Positions 37,861 to 50,869 of a stretch of 64,000 nt of DNA are shown here, piece after piece. Source of the stretch: Schistocephalus solidus. Lineage: Eukaryota > Platyhelminthes > Cestoda > Diphyllobothriidea > Diphyllobothriidae. The notes beneath the pieces are model-generated. The model ran no database searches. It saw only the letters and a program-made list of their open reading frames with translations, and was not told the origin of the DNA. The position numbers and the translations under genes were made by a program. Each line of letters begins with the position of its first letter. Within the stretch, counting starts at the first letter, position 1. The stretch is from NCBI GenBank assembly GCA_017591395.1, contig WEDG01003403.1, forward strand, positions 186,001-250,000, given 5' to 3'.

Positions 37861-40800
37861 CCAGTATCCACAATTTTCTCGTGTTAACATTGCTCCTAAT
37901 TTTTTTCTGAACACAGAAATGTTTATAATATATTAATCAATTTACAATCGGGGTAGTCATGTGCGAAGCTTAAAGCATAGGAACTAGCGTAAATAAAAGG
38001 ATCTTGAAATCTTATGCCAAGTTGGCTGTGGGTGAGATATTTCACAAAGAATTCTGAAATCTTCCCTTTGTGGTTTCACGTGGGAGATAATCATCCTGAA
38101 AAAAAATTCGTCTTTATGAGTGATCTGTATTACTTCTAAGCGGTACGTTTCGTGCGATGGTGATCGCTCAGTCGCTCTGATAGTGCCTGGAAATTTGAGC
38201 GGCAGGTTTTAAGGGTATGTCGTGGCTACGGAATACGACTGCAGAGACATTTGCGCATGTTCTTCCGTAAGGCAACTTACGAAATCTGCCAAGCTCAGCT
38301 GAACGAAGATGGTTAATTTTAATGCACTTTAGTTTCCTTCATTCTTCCTATTATATGAATAGGCCGTATCGAGGCCAGTTTGAGAAGAATAGAGGAAATT
38401 AATCTTGCCATTAAGGAAACGATCGTTGAAAAAACCAATTATTGGGTGGACAGTTTCAACAAAACACTTGATAGGAGATGATGAGAGGCTGCCGAGTTTC
38501 ATAAAAAGTACCTAGTAAGAAAATTACAATCCCTACTTTGAAGAGCGTATGCAGTTTTGCGTTAGATTTTAGTACTTTACTAAGTAAAGGTGGCCCCTGC
38601 AAAGTATGTCCCCCAGTGAACCTGTCTGAAATAAAAGGTTTGGGTCGATTGTAGATGGCCCGATGTTATTACGGCTTCCATTAAGATATTTATTGCAGGA
38701 GTCAGGGAAATGTTTTTTGAAGCCAATATTGTGTTAACTTTGAACACCGGCACAAAACGAGTATTGCTTATTTCACAAATTTCGGGCAACAGTTCGAGGA
38801 GAGCGGTAAAAAATCCAAAAAATATCATGCTGTCAAAAAACATATCAGACGATCAAAATTCTTCTAATGCGCGAGTGAGATGATATCGATCAAATGAGAA
38901 AGTCTCGCGGCCTACGCATTCAAAACCGCCCGCAGTTTTGCCTTTGCATGGACTCAATGCGAAAAAGATGAGAGAGGCTAGAATTATCCCTTTTAAAATT
39001 GCTGTCAACATCAGCTGCGCAAACCGCCGTCACTGAGAGGTTAAAAGACGCGCTATCAAAAAACTTTCATTTGACCCACAGGAAAAAACTTCGGTCGTCT
39101 CGATGAGATTTAAACGTACGCCAGCAAGTGGAAGGCCTTACTATGTGTAATCTTCTAACATGCGAGATGGAGAACAGTTTTATTCTAATAAACTGATCAT
39201 TGAAAACCGAAGTTGCCTAGATTTCCATGTTGAGTTAGTCTGAGCAAATTCTACAGGCTCGTCTGCGCAAAGCATTTTCTCGTGCACTCACAAACCAAGG
39301 TCAGCATAGCACTCGACATTCACTATCCTTGATGGTAGGCACCAAATTTCTCGCAAACGATGTTCATTTAGGAAAGAGGAGATGGAATATAGTCAACGCT
39401 CAGATCCAGTTCTATTGAATTTTCATCTGGCGCAAATCGCAAAACTTTAGACTATTAATTGAAAAAAATATACTAATTGTTTTATAAGATCCCTTGTAAA
39501 TACCCATATGCCAATGCCGTCGAATAAAACTGGTAAAGGGGAGTTTTTACGATATCACGAGCCAGAAATTCCTGTAAAAATTTCACTACCCAACTTGAGC
39601 AGAGACATTCGCGCAATCACAGGAAAAATTGGATAAATACTCATCTAAGATAATAGTTAAGTTACAAGCAGATATAGATCGGAGGTTAATCTATGACGTA
39701 GAAGTTCCTTCGTAATGTTAGCTGATGACTCCGAAGTATAAAGGGTAAAGAAGGCGTGATCTGCTATCAAATGAGTACAAGAAGGAGTATTTTTATTTAT
39801 GTTTTCTAAAAAATATATTTGCATTTGTAAGGGCATCGAAAATCTATAAAAAATGCACATAATGTAAATAGTCATTTTTACCAACGTATTTCAGGAGAAC
39901 GAAAACACGTTCTTTTGTGTCTGATATATCATATTATTATACTCAAAAATAATAAATACTAGAATTTTTAATTAAGTATCCATTCCCAATCTAAAACGCG
40001 TTTAAAAATTTTGGTGGAGATTGCATGACATCGATCACTTAGTATAGTTTGAAAGCCTGAATAACCAGGGATGAGTACACAAAAGTCTTTATTGATTAAG
40101 AAAATTCACAAAAAACGAATACTATATTGACAAACGACTGGAAAAAAACAGAAAACAGGCAACCAAAAAATGAACGTGTTCAAATAAAAATAATTGAGCC
40201 ATTTGGTAGACTACTAATCTGTTTACACCGAAATGAGGCAACGATATGCACCGTTGACGCGAAGGCGTCACGAACGTTTTCAATGACGACCAAACAACAA
40301 TAAGTGGTTGACGGAAAACTGTTTGAGACCACTTACAGAGGCCGTTAAAAAGGAGCGTTCTGACCTGATTGACCTTGTTTATATCATTGCTTTCTAAATA
40401 AAATGTTTACCCAGTAAATTGCCCAAAAATGGCCAAGCCACCGCTTATCTAATGATCCTCACGACTCTTCATTCACTTTCTTCGAAAGCAGAAAAGGAAC
40501 ACCTATAAGTGTCAAAATGGGCTTATTGCTGTACCTTTAAGTTTCACAGTGATTTTTTATATTACTCAGAAGAACTGATGCACCCATTCTTATCTCATAT
40601 GATAAAGCAGGAAAATATATTTGAAAGTTCTGCCTGTTAAATTACATAACTATCAGTATTTATCATCTACTACATGTAACTGACTCATTGTTGTTGCAAA
40701 ATTAGTCGATTTGACGAAAGACTCAAATATTATATTGGCAATATTCATTATAATTAAGTTTTTGCTGAAAACTGCATACCTTTTGAAGTGTCTCGATCTT

Positions 40801-41245
40801 CTTTCGGTCCCATTTTCAGATTTTTTTGCCGTCTTCATCCTTTCATTACAAAAGACATATATCACGTTTAACTCTGCAGCTAAATCGAATGCATACAAAG
40901 TATAATTTCAATAAAAATCCTCGCCTTTATTCAGGAAAATAGTAATACGACTCCTAAATAATTTATACCGCACAATATCGCAAAGAAAGCTCATACGTAG
41001 ATATGAGTGAGTTCTAATTAATATTAATTCGCATTGTTTCAGCGAAACCCAAAGAGAAATTGCAAAAGAACAAGCCATTTTCCTTCTTCGTTGCTCCTCC
41101 ATACATTTTTTCCTTGGGCATCTTTGATGATTCTTCTGTCCAAGGTGAAAATAAGCTTCAAAAATCCGTATGCTTTTCCACTGTTCCAGTGAGCAATATA
41201 AGGAACTTGCAGTTAAAGGTAATAATTTCGGAAATTAATAATTTC
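37861..41245. other. SPAG17 intron sequence; nothing recognised
   Basis: AT-rich intron DNA between the exons at 37.2 and 45.2 kb. I see no exon, retroelement or RNA gene in these 3.4 kb. Confidence 0.5.
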
Positions 41246-41315
41246 AGGACCTGGAGTTAAGTGATAGAGAAATTCCTTTTTCGGGTCAAAGCCGGATCAT
41301 TTAACTCCAGGTCCT
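41246..41315. repeat. Perfect 15 bp inverted repeat (hairpin)
   Basis: aggacctggagttaa (41246-41260) and ttaactccaggtcct (41301-41315) are perfect complements around a 40 nt loop. An aataatttc-type word flanks both arms (41237-41245 and 41321-41329). It lies in a SPAG17 intron. Confidence 0.85.
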
Positions 41316-42668
41316 GCACTTAATAATTTCGGGAATGACTACCTTGAGTATTCTCTGGCTTTACTTTATCGGAAACCGCATGGATAACGCTGGGGGATCC
41401 AGCGTCATGCAACAGCAGAAACATCGGTGAAACACGTGTCCGGGAGTACGGTATATCGTCTCTGCCATAAACTTGTGGTTTGTTTTGCAAATACAGAAAT
41501 TAGCTTTCACACTGACAGTTGCTAGCTGTTCATGGAAATTAAATTGCAGCAGAGACGTGCAAACACTGGTGATAACTTTCTGATATCCCAAGTATCTTTG
41601 CCTGCGCGCAGGTCTGCCCGTGGGAAACTGGAAAAATTCCCGCGTGGTCTGAACGCTGCCGAGAAATGAAGAATTGACTTTTGTCGAAATGCATGCGGTT
41701 ACCTCAAAACAATAACGTTTTTACTTGAAATTTACCGAGGAGGATCATGCCCTCATTGTGCAAAAAAAGTATACCTTGATGGAAAATTAGGTTATTCTTC
41801 GAACTGCAAAGCAGGCTGACAGTCTGTATGTTGTGTTCCAGGCGGGCCAGTAAAAGCTACATGACAGTGGCAACAACGAAAGAGGAATCCTACCATATTC
41901 CCATACGCAAGAGGTTCCGATGTGATGATCGCATCCAGGAAAGAGAGTAAACACATTGTCGCCCCTCTGCCCAGGACGCAAGGTCAGATTAAGCTACGTA
42001 AACAAGTAATCTTCTGCACCTGACTGTAGGAGCATAAGGTCTCAAAGGGCATGTAACCTCTTGGTTGCAATATGCTTCCTAAAGATTAGCTCCACTTCGC
42101 TTCTGCACACACCCATCGCATTTAAAGTAGCGAAATATTTCAAGGTTATGCGGCGTTTAAAAGTACCCAGAAATTAATCGCTAACTGCGAATAAATCCGC
42201 GTGGAGTAAGTTTTTTTAAGCGCAGCCAGAAATTTGGCGGTTATATTTGGACCGAAATTTATCAGTCACAGTGGGATAAATGACTTATATTCATAAGCTG
42301 TCAACAGGTAGCCAGTGGTGTATGTATACGTGATATGATGTACCATACTCAAAAGCATCAGTACTAACTAAAAGCCCATACACATGCTTTGCCGATATTC
42401 TGCCGCTGCATGAAACAGCTGCGAGGAATTTGGCTCATCATTGGATCTTCAGCGTTCCTCATGTGAATTCTGGTATATACTTCAGTTTTGAAATTGTGTA
42501 TTGTAATTTCTTTAGGAAATAATCCCTTACTTCGAGTCTGAATTAAGGTTTATAGGCTCAGACCGAAAGTGGCATATATATTTGGGCCGAAGTCTATAAA
42601 TCACAGCCAGATAACCGTATAATATTAATTAAACTGTCAACAGGAAGCCAATAGTATAATATATATTT

Positions 42669-43159
42669 ATGTATTAAAACCTGCAAGGCGTTTTCGGTGA
42701 AAAAGACTGTGTGTATTTATGACGCCCCGTTCAGGTTAGCTAGCTTTCCGTCCAATGCGCTTCAAGAAGACAGGACTATAAGAATTGAGCAGCTTCCGAG
42801 GAAGCAGTGTGGCCGCAGCCAATGGCGAGACGCTGTCGACAGCACGCACGGGACGCGCACACATGCTTTCTATTGTGATTGGTGGATGCTTTTTTGGGGA
42901 CTGTCCACATTCCCAACAAGGGTTTCAGCACTTGTTGCAAAATGTAGTGTGAGCACACATACCTGTGGTTGCAAACCTAGCGGGTGAGAAACAGAATCGA
43001 AATACAATTCCTATTTGATAGTTTGGCGGCTGTGTATGAACAACTCACGTCCACCTGTGCACTTTAAACACATTTGTTCTATCGATTGTAGGGCTCAATA
43101 AAGATTCACTTATACTTTTCTAGAGGGGATGCAAAAAAGAATCAGTTTTCAAAATCGTT
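42669..43159 (+). repeat. Left arm of a 491 bp inverted repeat
   Basis: Nearly identical to the reverse complement of 44054-44544; both arms measure 491 bp by my landmarks, with only scattered mismatches (for example aagactgtgtgta against aagactgcgtgta). The arm contains CCAAT-box-like words in both orientations (gccaatggcg, gattggtgg), a tataagaat word and, at the other end, aataaagattcac. An open frame crosses it (MKKTVCIYDAPF..., 96 codons) and is mirrored in the other arm. I do not recognise it as a protein and think it is incidental. Confidence 0.92.
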
Positions 43160-44053
43160 TTCCCTTAAAAGTAATTTTCTATACAGAGAAAGTAGCGAAC
43201 CCGAAGCAACAATGAAGTAAAAATTAATACGGCAGCCCAGAATGTATGTAGGCAGCAAAGAAGTAATTCAGTGCAGTAAATCTGGAAGCCATTATTTGGT
43301 TCACAATACTCATCGATAATCAGTGAGTTTTACCTTTTTTAGTCCAGGGAGTTTAATACTGTCAGTCTTAGGTCACAAACCGAGGCCAAAGACTGACCAA
43401 GCATAAGAGTTCATTCGTGAATCTTTGGCTGACACTTTTCAGCCCACTTTCAAAGGGAAAATATTACTAAAGTGAGGTCACATAATGGACTGGGAGGCAA
43501 CAGATTTACAGTCAGTTTGGACATCGTCTCATACCGCCTTTTAATTCCATATCCTTCCAGTTATTGACAAAAATTAAAGCTGTCAAGTAGCCGCTACTTA
43601 TGTGATCCGTAATTTTCAGTTTACGTGCGATGCTTATATAAATTTGATTATGTTTTATGCGAATGATATGTGGAAAACTCCACTTTTTGTTTCCGTCTAA
43701 GCAATATTACATTTATTTTGAATGTTCGACTTGACAAAAGTGAGTAGGCTTGTTTAAAACATAGTGATTATCGGCATATGTTGACGCAACACGTACGCTT
43801 CTCACGAACATACTGTGTGATGTTTCTGGGCAAATCATAGCCATACATAATTATATAAAAAGCCTGACTGTTCCTCCTTGATCATTGAAATATGTGCATT
43901 TGTGGATCACGTTGCCCAATGCTGAAGTAATACGTACATACCTGAAGCTCGTTAATATTCAAATAATTGATTAAACCTTTCCTCATTGTGAACTGTTAAA
44001 CATTGAAATACATCTTACTTCAATAATTAAATTGACTGTGTATTTTCTTACAG
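43160..44053. other. Unique spacer between the inverted repeat arms
   Basis: 894 bp of AT-rich sequence with no open frame or repeat I can name. Confidence 0.7.
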
Positions 44054-44544
44054 AACGATTTTGAAAACTGATTCTTTTTGCATCCTCTCTAGAAAAGTAA
44101 AAGTGAATCTTTATTGAGCCCTACAATCGATAGAACAAATGTGTTTAAAGTGCACAGGTGGACGTGAGTTGTTCATTCAACAGCCGCCAAACTATCAAAT
44201 AGGAATTGTATTTTGATTCTGTTTCTCACCCGCTAGGTTTGCAACCACAGGTGTGTGTGCTCACACTACATTTTGCAACAAGTGCTGAAACCCTTGTTGG
44301 GAATGTGGACAGTCCCCAAAAAAGCATCCACCAATCACAATAGAAAGCATGTGTGCGCGTCCCGTGCGTGCTGTCGACAGCGTCTCGCCATTGGCTGCGG
44401 CCACACTGCTTCCTCGGAAGCTGCTCAATTCTTATAGTCCTGTCTTCTTGAAGCGCATTGGACGGAAAGCTAGCTAACCTGAACGGGGCGTCATAAATAC
44501 ACGCAGTCTTTTTCACCGAAAACGCCTTGCAGGTTTTAATACAT
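44054..44544 (-). repeat. Right arm of the 491 bp inverted repeat
   Basis: Mirror of 42669-43159. Beyond its outer end (44545 onward) similarity stops abruptly; the outer flanks of the two arms share no obvious target-site duplication. Read outward from the spacer, each arm presents CCAAT-like boxes, then ttcttatag, then cataaatac, an arrangement resembling a promoter facing away from the centre. Confidence 0.92.
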
Positions 44545-44929
44545 TTCGTCGTGGCCGATCGTGCTCTGCGTTTCTCTGGCATACACGGTTGGGACAAATC
44601 CGAGTACGCATACGATTCGTGTTATTGCTGAATACGAGGCTAGGTCAGGAATAGTTTGGCGAAGCAATTGATATTGACCCACTCATTCGGGGAATGTAGA
44701 TGTTCCAAACTATTGACGTTGATTTCATAAAATTTCCATTACCTGAACAGCCAAAATTTCCCCATGTCTGTCCTTGCCAAACCAGATCATGGGTTGCACT
44801 GAGACTGATTTTTTTTCATGATTGGTGTGCAAAATAAGGAAACTTTCCAAGTATTTATTCACATATCCCCTTTCTGTTCTTTTTCGTATCCGCAAGTAGC
44901 TACTAGAGGGTGTCAACTCTCGATCACTC

Positions 44930-45195
44930 GACCAGGTAGAAACGGATATTACGACACAGAGTCTAATTTGACCATCATTTTGAACGATATCCACCGTATG
45001 TGCCACAAACGGGTGGAACAGGGACGGTGATTTGTGGTGGATTATAGTAAAAGTAGCCTTACGATGCATCTACCGCATTCTCAGTTCCACTCCCCCACCT
45101 ATCTGGGCCCGGTGTCAAGAAGACCGGAGATTGGATAGGGCGCAGGTGGCTGGCGTGGCCGGAGCCGCCCCTGGGCGTACCACAACACCTGGTAC
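44930..45195 (-). repeat. Dispersed GC-rich family (R), copy
   Basis: The minus strand reads gtacgcccaggggcggctcc, ggccacgccagccacctgcg, ctccggtcttcttgacaccg, tcaccgtccctgttccaccc, tggcacatacggtggatatc. This is nearly the full unit, and it lies immediately downstream of a SPAG17 exon, within the intron. A short (CA)n run adjoins it at 45194-45207. Confidence 0.8.
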
Positions 45196-45242
45196 ACACA
45201 CACACAAATACATATCCAAGCACTTAAAATCTTGCCACTGAC

Positions 45243-45593
45243 CGAGCACAGAAGAGCCTGCTGCTTCAAAAACTCCCTTCCCTTTCGGGGAGAAGAAGTA
45301 ATTCGGAACAAACTTCCGTCTAAGAATTTCCCGATTAATGGCTGCCTGTGCAACTTCATTCCGAAGACGGGATATGAACTCCGCAGTCCGATACTGCTCC
45401 ACAGACTGTTCGTTCCCCTCTTCCTTCTCCTTCTCCTGCTTTACTCCCTGCTCCTCCGTCTGCATTTCTTCCTCTTCTGTCAGCTTCTTTCCCTGCACTC
45501 CATCACTCGAATCTTGGGTTAGGTCATCAGGCTCTGGGAATCTGGCGCAAGTGAGGGATGCGTGTGGAGAACCCGGTCGGTTGTACAGCGAAC
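45243..45593 (-). CDS. SPAG17: SPAG17, exon with acidic coiled stretch
   Basis: A 351 nt exon, phase 1 at both ends, with a good acceptor (tttgctctattgcttcag) and a gtcagt donor. It reads SLYNRPGSPHASLT, FPEPDDLTQDSSDG, then a Glu/Lys/Gln-rich stretch likely to form a charged helix (LTEEEEMQTEEQG...), then FISRLRNEVAQAAINREILR and KFVPNYFFSPKGKGVFE. Such Glu-rich segments followed by an R..VPPYF-like motif fit the middle/C-terminal region of SPAG17. The last base joins the exon at 37177 to give an Asp codon. The preceding exon in my model ends in phase 0, so a small exon or an alternative splice site between 45.6 and 46.96 kb is missing. Confidence 0.85.
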
Positions 45594-46956
45594 CTGAAGC
45601 AATAGAGCAAATAGTGAAAAGGTGAAGTTTACTGCTGGAACTCTTTCGTAAAGTAGAACACAGGTTAAAGTCAGCAACATGTGTTTACCGCTGTACTATA
45701 TTACTCCTGATCGACGTGGCGAATAGTCAAAAGTTGAGTGGCAAGATGGAAAAGATGAAAATAAACAAGCCACTGTGATCGAAAACCTGCGTTAACCACC
45801 GGACATGGCTAACCTCACCGGAGTTGTTGGTGTCTTTCAATCACTTTTGCACTCACACCCGTGGTCGTTAGCTCTACATCCTCAAGGTCAGCCGATAAAG
45901 TGTGGCGCTGTATCCAATCTTGTGTCAGAAAGTATTCAAGCACACCTTGCTAGTGCAGTTCACCCCACCTCTTTAGATATCCTTTTCCTTGTTGGCGGTA
46001 TGCTGGCATACAGGCACATGGATCTATTGTTTGACATTGCGGAAAATACTTCGAAGAAATCACAGTTATTATCAACTACTAATAAAAAAAACAGACACTG
46101 GCATCTACTTAACCGGAAAAAGAGTTATTGCGTTGTAGGAGGGCTCTTCATGGACAGAACTGTTAAACCCAAAATATAGAGAAGGAAATTTCGTTTAAAC
46201 AGGACGCAGGTTCAAGCAATGGAAGAAATAAAACAAGGTGGGTTCAATTTTTACTTATTTATTTGCCTCCCGCTATAATTGAATTTTTTGTAATCAGCTT
46301 CTCCGTCAGTCACTCGTTTTTCAGTTAACCAAGTTTCTGAAATATTTCCGAACTTCCAATTTTTTGGTGAAATTTTCCTTTCCAGGCACGTCTTCAAATA
46401 TTGTCGTCCAGTTCTTATTTTGGGCTGTAGAGGATACATTGGGGACGGTTTAGTTTATTCAAACGTTTAAGGTTACTATGTATGTTCCATGAGGTTAAGA
46501 GAACACTGTACAGAATTACTAATTAAGCGCTCCATTATTTAAAATTTAATTTACTCTTTTGCCACTACTTTTGGTTTAGTCTTCTTTCCGATGTCGAAAA
46601 TTTGCTCTAGGATATGTTTCGGACAATTATTAGTGCAGCAATGTAGACAAAGCCTTTATTTTAAAAATGAATGTAAAAGCCTTATTAAGTTTTAAAACTC
46701 TAAAACAACTTATGGGTCACCCTGAAGTAGTTTTAGTGGTTGTTTTGTTGTCATTATTCGTAGCGGCAACAGCACTCACAACAGAACCATGTTTGTTTCA
46801 TAGTTTTGATATGCGTAAAATATAGAAGCTGTCTTATTTCGCAGTCACTTGGGGCTGCATTCATACCGAAAAAATTTTTGTCACTTCTGCCAAACTTGAT
46901 TGACACATCTTGGTTGGCTGTGTGTCACTTTTTCTGAAAAAGGTTTTCACTCCTAC

Positions 46957-47109
46957 CTCTTCTATCATCGCTGGTTGACGTCCTGGCCACCATTCCTTCG
47001 ACTGCAGATGGAAACGTAAGGGAAGCTTCCAGGCAGGTTTTGTTTCGACGGGCTTCATTCGCACTAAATGAATGCTCGCCCCAGTAGACGATTCTTCGGA
47101 GACAGTGTT
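46957..47109 (-). CDS. SPAG17: SPAG17, exon
   Basis: A 153 nt exon in phase 0 at its start, following the phase-0 end of the exon at 52679. The acceptor is cgtagcctatatag and the donor gag|gtagga. It reads SSTGASIHLVRMKPVETKP, then AWKLPLRFHLQSKEWWPG. A G.l.i...kP....W.lP.....sk.W pattern follows the FFxxxxDG block in SPAG17 proteins. The acceptor is somewhat purine-containing, and the donor leaves a phase mismatch with the next recognised exon (45593), so the downstream end is less certain than the upstream end. Confidence 0.68.
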
Positions 47110-50100
47110 CTATATAGGCTACGAGAGCATCGTAGAATCTGAATGCGAATTAAAATATATTGGTTATGAATTCTCATCAATTACAGAGCAGGAAATATGA
47201 TATGACAACTTGTGAATAAAGGGACGTGTAAGGGAAACTATTACAATAATTTATACACAGTTCAGAAGATCTGTAACTCATTTGCAGGAAATAGACCTAT
47301 AGGTTTCGTAGAGTTCTCCTATCAACTACAAAAACTTTTGCATTCACTTCTAGTGCACAACCTTGGAAAGAAATGGCTTTTTAGGGAATATTGACAAGTG
47401 GGGAATGCTAGCATTATCAATAAAGTCAACAATTGATTATCTTTTTAGAGGTATCAACTCCTGTACGAAGTCCATTTTTAAATGCGCCTTGTTCTTAGGT
47501 GAGGCAAAATTTATGATGCATTTGCAACCAGGAGGTTTTTAAGCCATGATAGCGGCCTTCCGCAAGATCTCTGACAATCGCACCCACCTCCCTCTAAGCT
47601 CGGTGCATCGGGTGAATATTGCGCCCTAGGCGTTTCTGTGCCCTTCCCAGGTGCGGAAGTTTCTTGTTGATGAATGTAGGAACACCTGGCTTCCAATACT
47701 GTTTGTCTTGTTACTATGGTAAACTGAAAATCGGTTCAGACTACCAAGACTAGAGTAATCACTCGAAACAACACACAATCGGTGGCTGCTCATTTTGAAC
47801 CGCTTGAAGCTTGAACTGGCTGGTTGCTCAGTATGGCAGGCAGAAAGCCACCTGTGTAGGAAAACTTGGCAATGAAATGCCTGATGGCTGCACAAGTACC
47901 TGATAGTGAAACGTTTGACGAAGTGGTTAGGCTTGTTTGTCCAAGAGTAATCAAAGGCGTAACAAGACTTTAATAACGTATATTACACTATCTATTTAAA
48001 ATAAGTAGCAATAATATAGCAATAATTCCCGATGTATTTTTACCGAATGTAAGCAAACAGCTTCGGCAAATGTTGGGAAAATTCCCATCAAAGGATGCAA
48101 GTGACCTGTTGGCGAGCATACGCATGCTTTCGATAAGTTCCCATCGGGACAGTAAGTTCTATGGCAACATGAAAACGTGCTACAAGTTTCAAAAAATGCG
48201 ATCGATAATTTTCGCCTTTTCATACAAGCATGGTATGTGAATAGGGGAGGAAAGGGTGAAAACAGACAATGTGTAAGGAGGCAGTTATAGTTACATAGAG
48301 CCCAACGAGAATTTATCGAAAACACGCGCATGCTTGCCAAATGGTCTTTTGAATTCGGAAAGTGTTGGGGAAATTTCGTTTGGCACATTGAAAGGTCCTT
48401 TCCTAGAGGGAGTTAAACTCTACGCGCAAGGTACTTAGCTAAACGCCTCATCTGTTAAGGGATTTGGGATGTTTAGGCTCATAGAGGCCGGTAAAGCCAG
48501 GTAAAATCTTCCTCACAAAAACGGTCGGTACTCTTGTGTGCTTTCGAAACGATATTGGATCGTGCGTCCGCCAAGTCCTCCTTCAAAGAAAAAAGGTTGT
48601 CTAGGCCGAATGTTGATCCTTGACTTCAACCAGAAGGAACTGAGCATTTTAGGGTGACAACTTAAACTGAGAGGTTGAACTATTATTGCAAAGGTTGTAA
48701 TTAGTTTGCAATTCAATAGTTCGCTACGTGTGTCCGCATCAGCCACAGGCGAATGAAAATGGTTTCCTTCGATTCTTGATGGAGTTACCTCGTGAATTAC
48801 TTCTTTAATTTTGAAATGGTTACCTCCTAGGCGCGGCGGCAAAAATGGAAATGTCTGCGTTCATCCACCAGAAAAATTAAACGCTCTCAACTTCTACATT
48901 TTGTAAAAAGTTATCAGTCCCTGCTGCTAGGAGAAAAGGATTTAAGGCTGTTCTAGACCACGCTCTAATCAATCAAGTAGTCGGACAGACGACATCAATC
49001 GGCATATGGCAACGCCTATGGGACTTGAATAAATCGATTTGGATGCAGCGAAGCAAATCATTTGATTAAACCGCAAAGTTCGAATTTACGCGACTACGCC
49101 AATACGGTAAATTAAAGTGATCAACCATTTTACCAATTAATTTAGTAAAGCAACACAGACCCAGTATTTACCATTTTTTTCGGTACCAAGGGAGCACAGT
49201 GCGTACAACCACATGAACATCTCTTATATTCTCTAACGCTACTGAGAGTATTCTGTTTAACTATTAAATCATAGGTTATCTCACAGTTGCAGAAAAGGGT
49301 AACTTGGGAACAAGGATCGCAGTACTTATAGGGTGTGGTTTTCGGGGCCATCACAGGCCTACGATTGCTAGCAGTCCTTGTGTCCATAGTTGGGGTGTCG
49401 TACCTGATGCGCTGCGAGTCGTAAATGGCTGTGAGTTGTGTTGAATGGCCTTACCTGAACTGCGTTAAGTAGTTCTACGTAAAAAAGGTGCTAGTCACTG
49501 GTGATCTATCTGAACGATAAATAATTGGTGTTGGCTCTGCTTACGTCAAATACGTTTCAACCAATTTTCACATAGTTCTGGTCAGACAGTTCGTCTTGCT
49601 GGAGCTATTTAAGCAGAAGATGAGGACGCGCCCAACTGGCCTACCCCAAGCCATTGTTCGGGGAACCGTGAGACTAAGCCTAAGACCACATCCCAATGTG
49701 GGAACTAAGCTGCGTTTTTTCCTTCAAGCTGTATTTTTACGGAAACTAACACGCCTACCGAAAACAATTTCAGTAGGAATGCCAAAATGAAATGCAATTG
49801 TGGCTGCGTTGTCAGCCCTCACCCCTGTTCAATTGGTCCTTAACCTTTCCCGTCGTATGGACATAGAGACAGCAAACCAATTCACTTTAACGGCATTAAT
49901 TTGTTTTTAACGACGAGATGGACTGACTGATCAGAAAAACAAGAAAGAAGGAAAGAAAGAAGGCTGACCCTTCACGTTTCTGCCGGCTGAGTGGTTGTTT
50001 AAAGTAGCGTCTTCTGTAGACTTGAAGATCGCTTGGCAAGCAAGCTGTTTTCGAAGGAATTGCGTCGAGGTTAGCTGCTATACTTCCACCAGAGTTACCA

Positions 50101-50869
50101 GTTCTTTTGACGCCTTTCGCATTCATAAGAGCGAAGTTCAGGTTCTGAACTGTCAAACCGGGTGGAATGATGGACGATTCCATGTAAGTGGTCTGGTGAC
50201 ATCGGCTGAATGACTGATTTACACTCACAGTATTTGAAGTCGTGAAAGTTCTTTCCTGTTGGGATAAACTACGGTAGAGACATTTATTATGGAGTGCATA
50301 GCATGATAAATTGACTAAAAATTTTTATCCTACCGTGTGTGACCTACCTGATGAATCGTGATGACGGAAATTGAGAGTATCCAGTTAAGACAACAAAAAC
50401 GCTATAATTTTCAATTATACATTTAGCACTTTAAGGAAAATGTCCATTTTGCATGCAGAATGTGCGTCCAAGTATTTCTGTGAGTCAAACTGTTTACCAT
50501 GTTCAGCAGAAATTTACGTTGGCTTGTATTCCAGGAAGTTATTATGTTGAAAGCTGTCCTAGATTGAGTTTGCGGATCTGAACTTGTTTTTATTTCAGAG
50601 GAGGGAAATTTTATCTCAAAAATTTTAGGAAAGACGATTTGTCGTAAGCCGTGTTAAGGAGTTCGCAAAAAAACAGGTCATATGCAGAAAACCAGACGCG
50701 TTATCGAGTTTTAAAAGGCGGATTTGCGAATTTTTCTGATTTCTGTGCCTTAAAGCCTACAGGCAATTCGTTGTTTAAACATGCCATTGTCGTTTTTCAC
50801 TATCGTACTGCAAAACTATCTCAAGGCCTCGTTGGCACAGAATGGGAGCAGTTGAGCACTACCGACAAA
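47110..50869. other. SPAG17 intron, left part; no gene seen
   Basis: No exon or recognised repeat was found apart from minor purine runs near 49.95 kb. Minus-strand open frames at 47511-47895 and 47996-48388 show no SPAG17-like or other known motif. Confidence 0.45.

Noticed and set aside
42697..42987. A 96-codon frame duplicated in both arms of the inverted repeat (also 44226-44597)
   Set aside because: It is conserved only because the DNA is duplicated; no recognised domain, and it carries CCAAT- and TATA-like words typical of non-coding DNA.
45805..46179. A 124-codon plus-strand frame (MANLTGVVGVFQSLL...)
   Set aside because: No recognised domain, no splice support, and it lies antisense inside a SPAG17 intron.
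46251..46439. Minus-strand segment after cctctacag (PKIRTGRQYLKT...) as the missing SPAG17 exon
   Set aside because: The acceptor looks good but no donor with the required phase 1 follows, and similarity to SPAG17 is too weak to claim.
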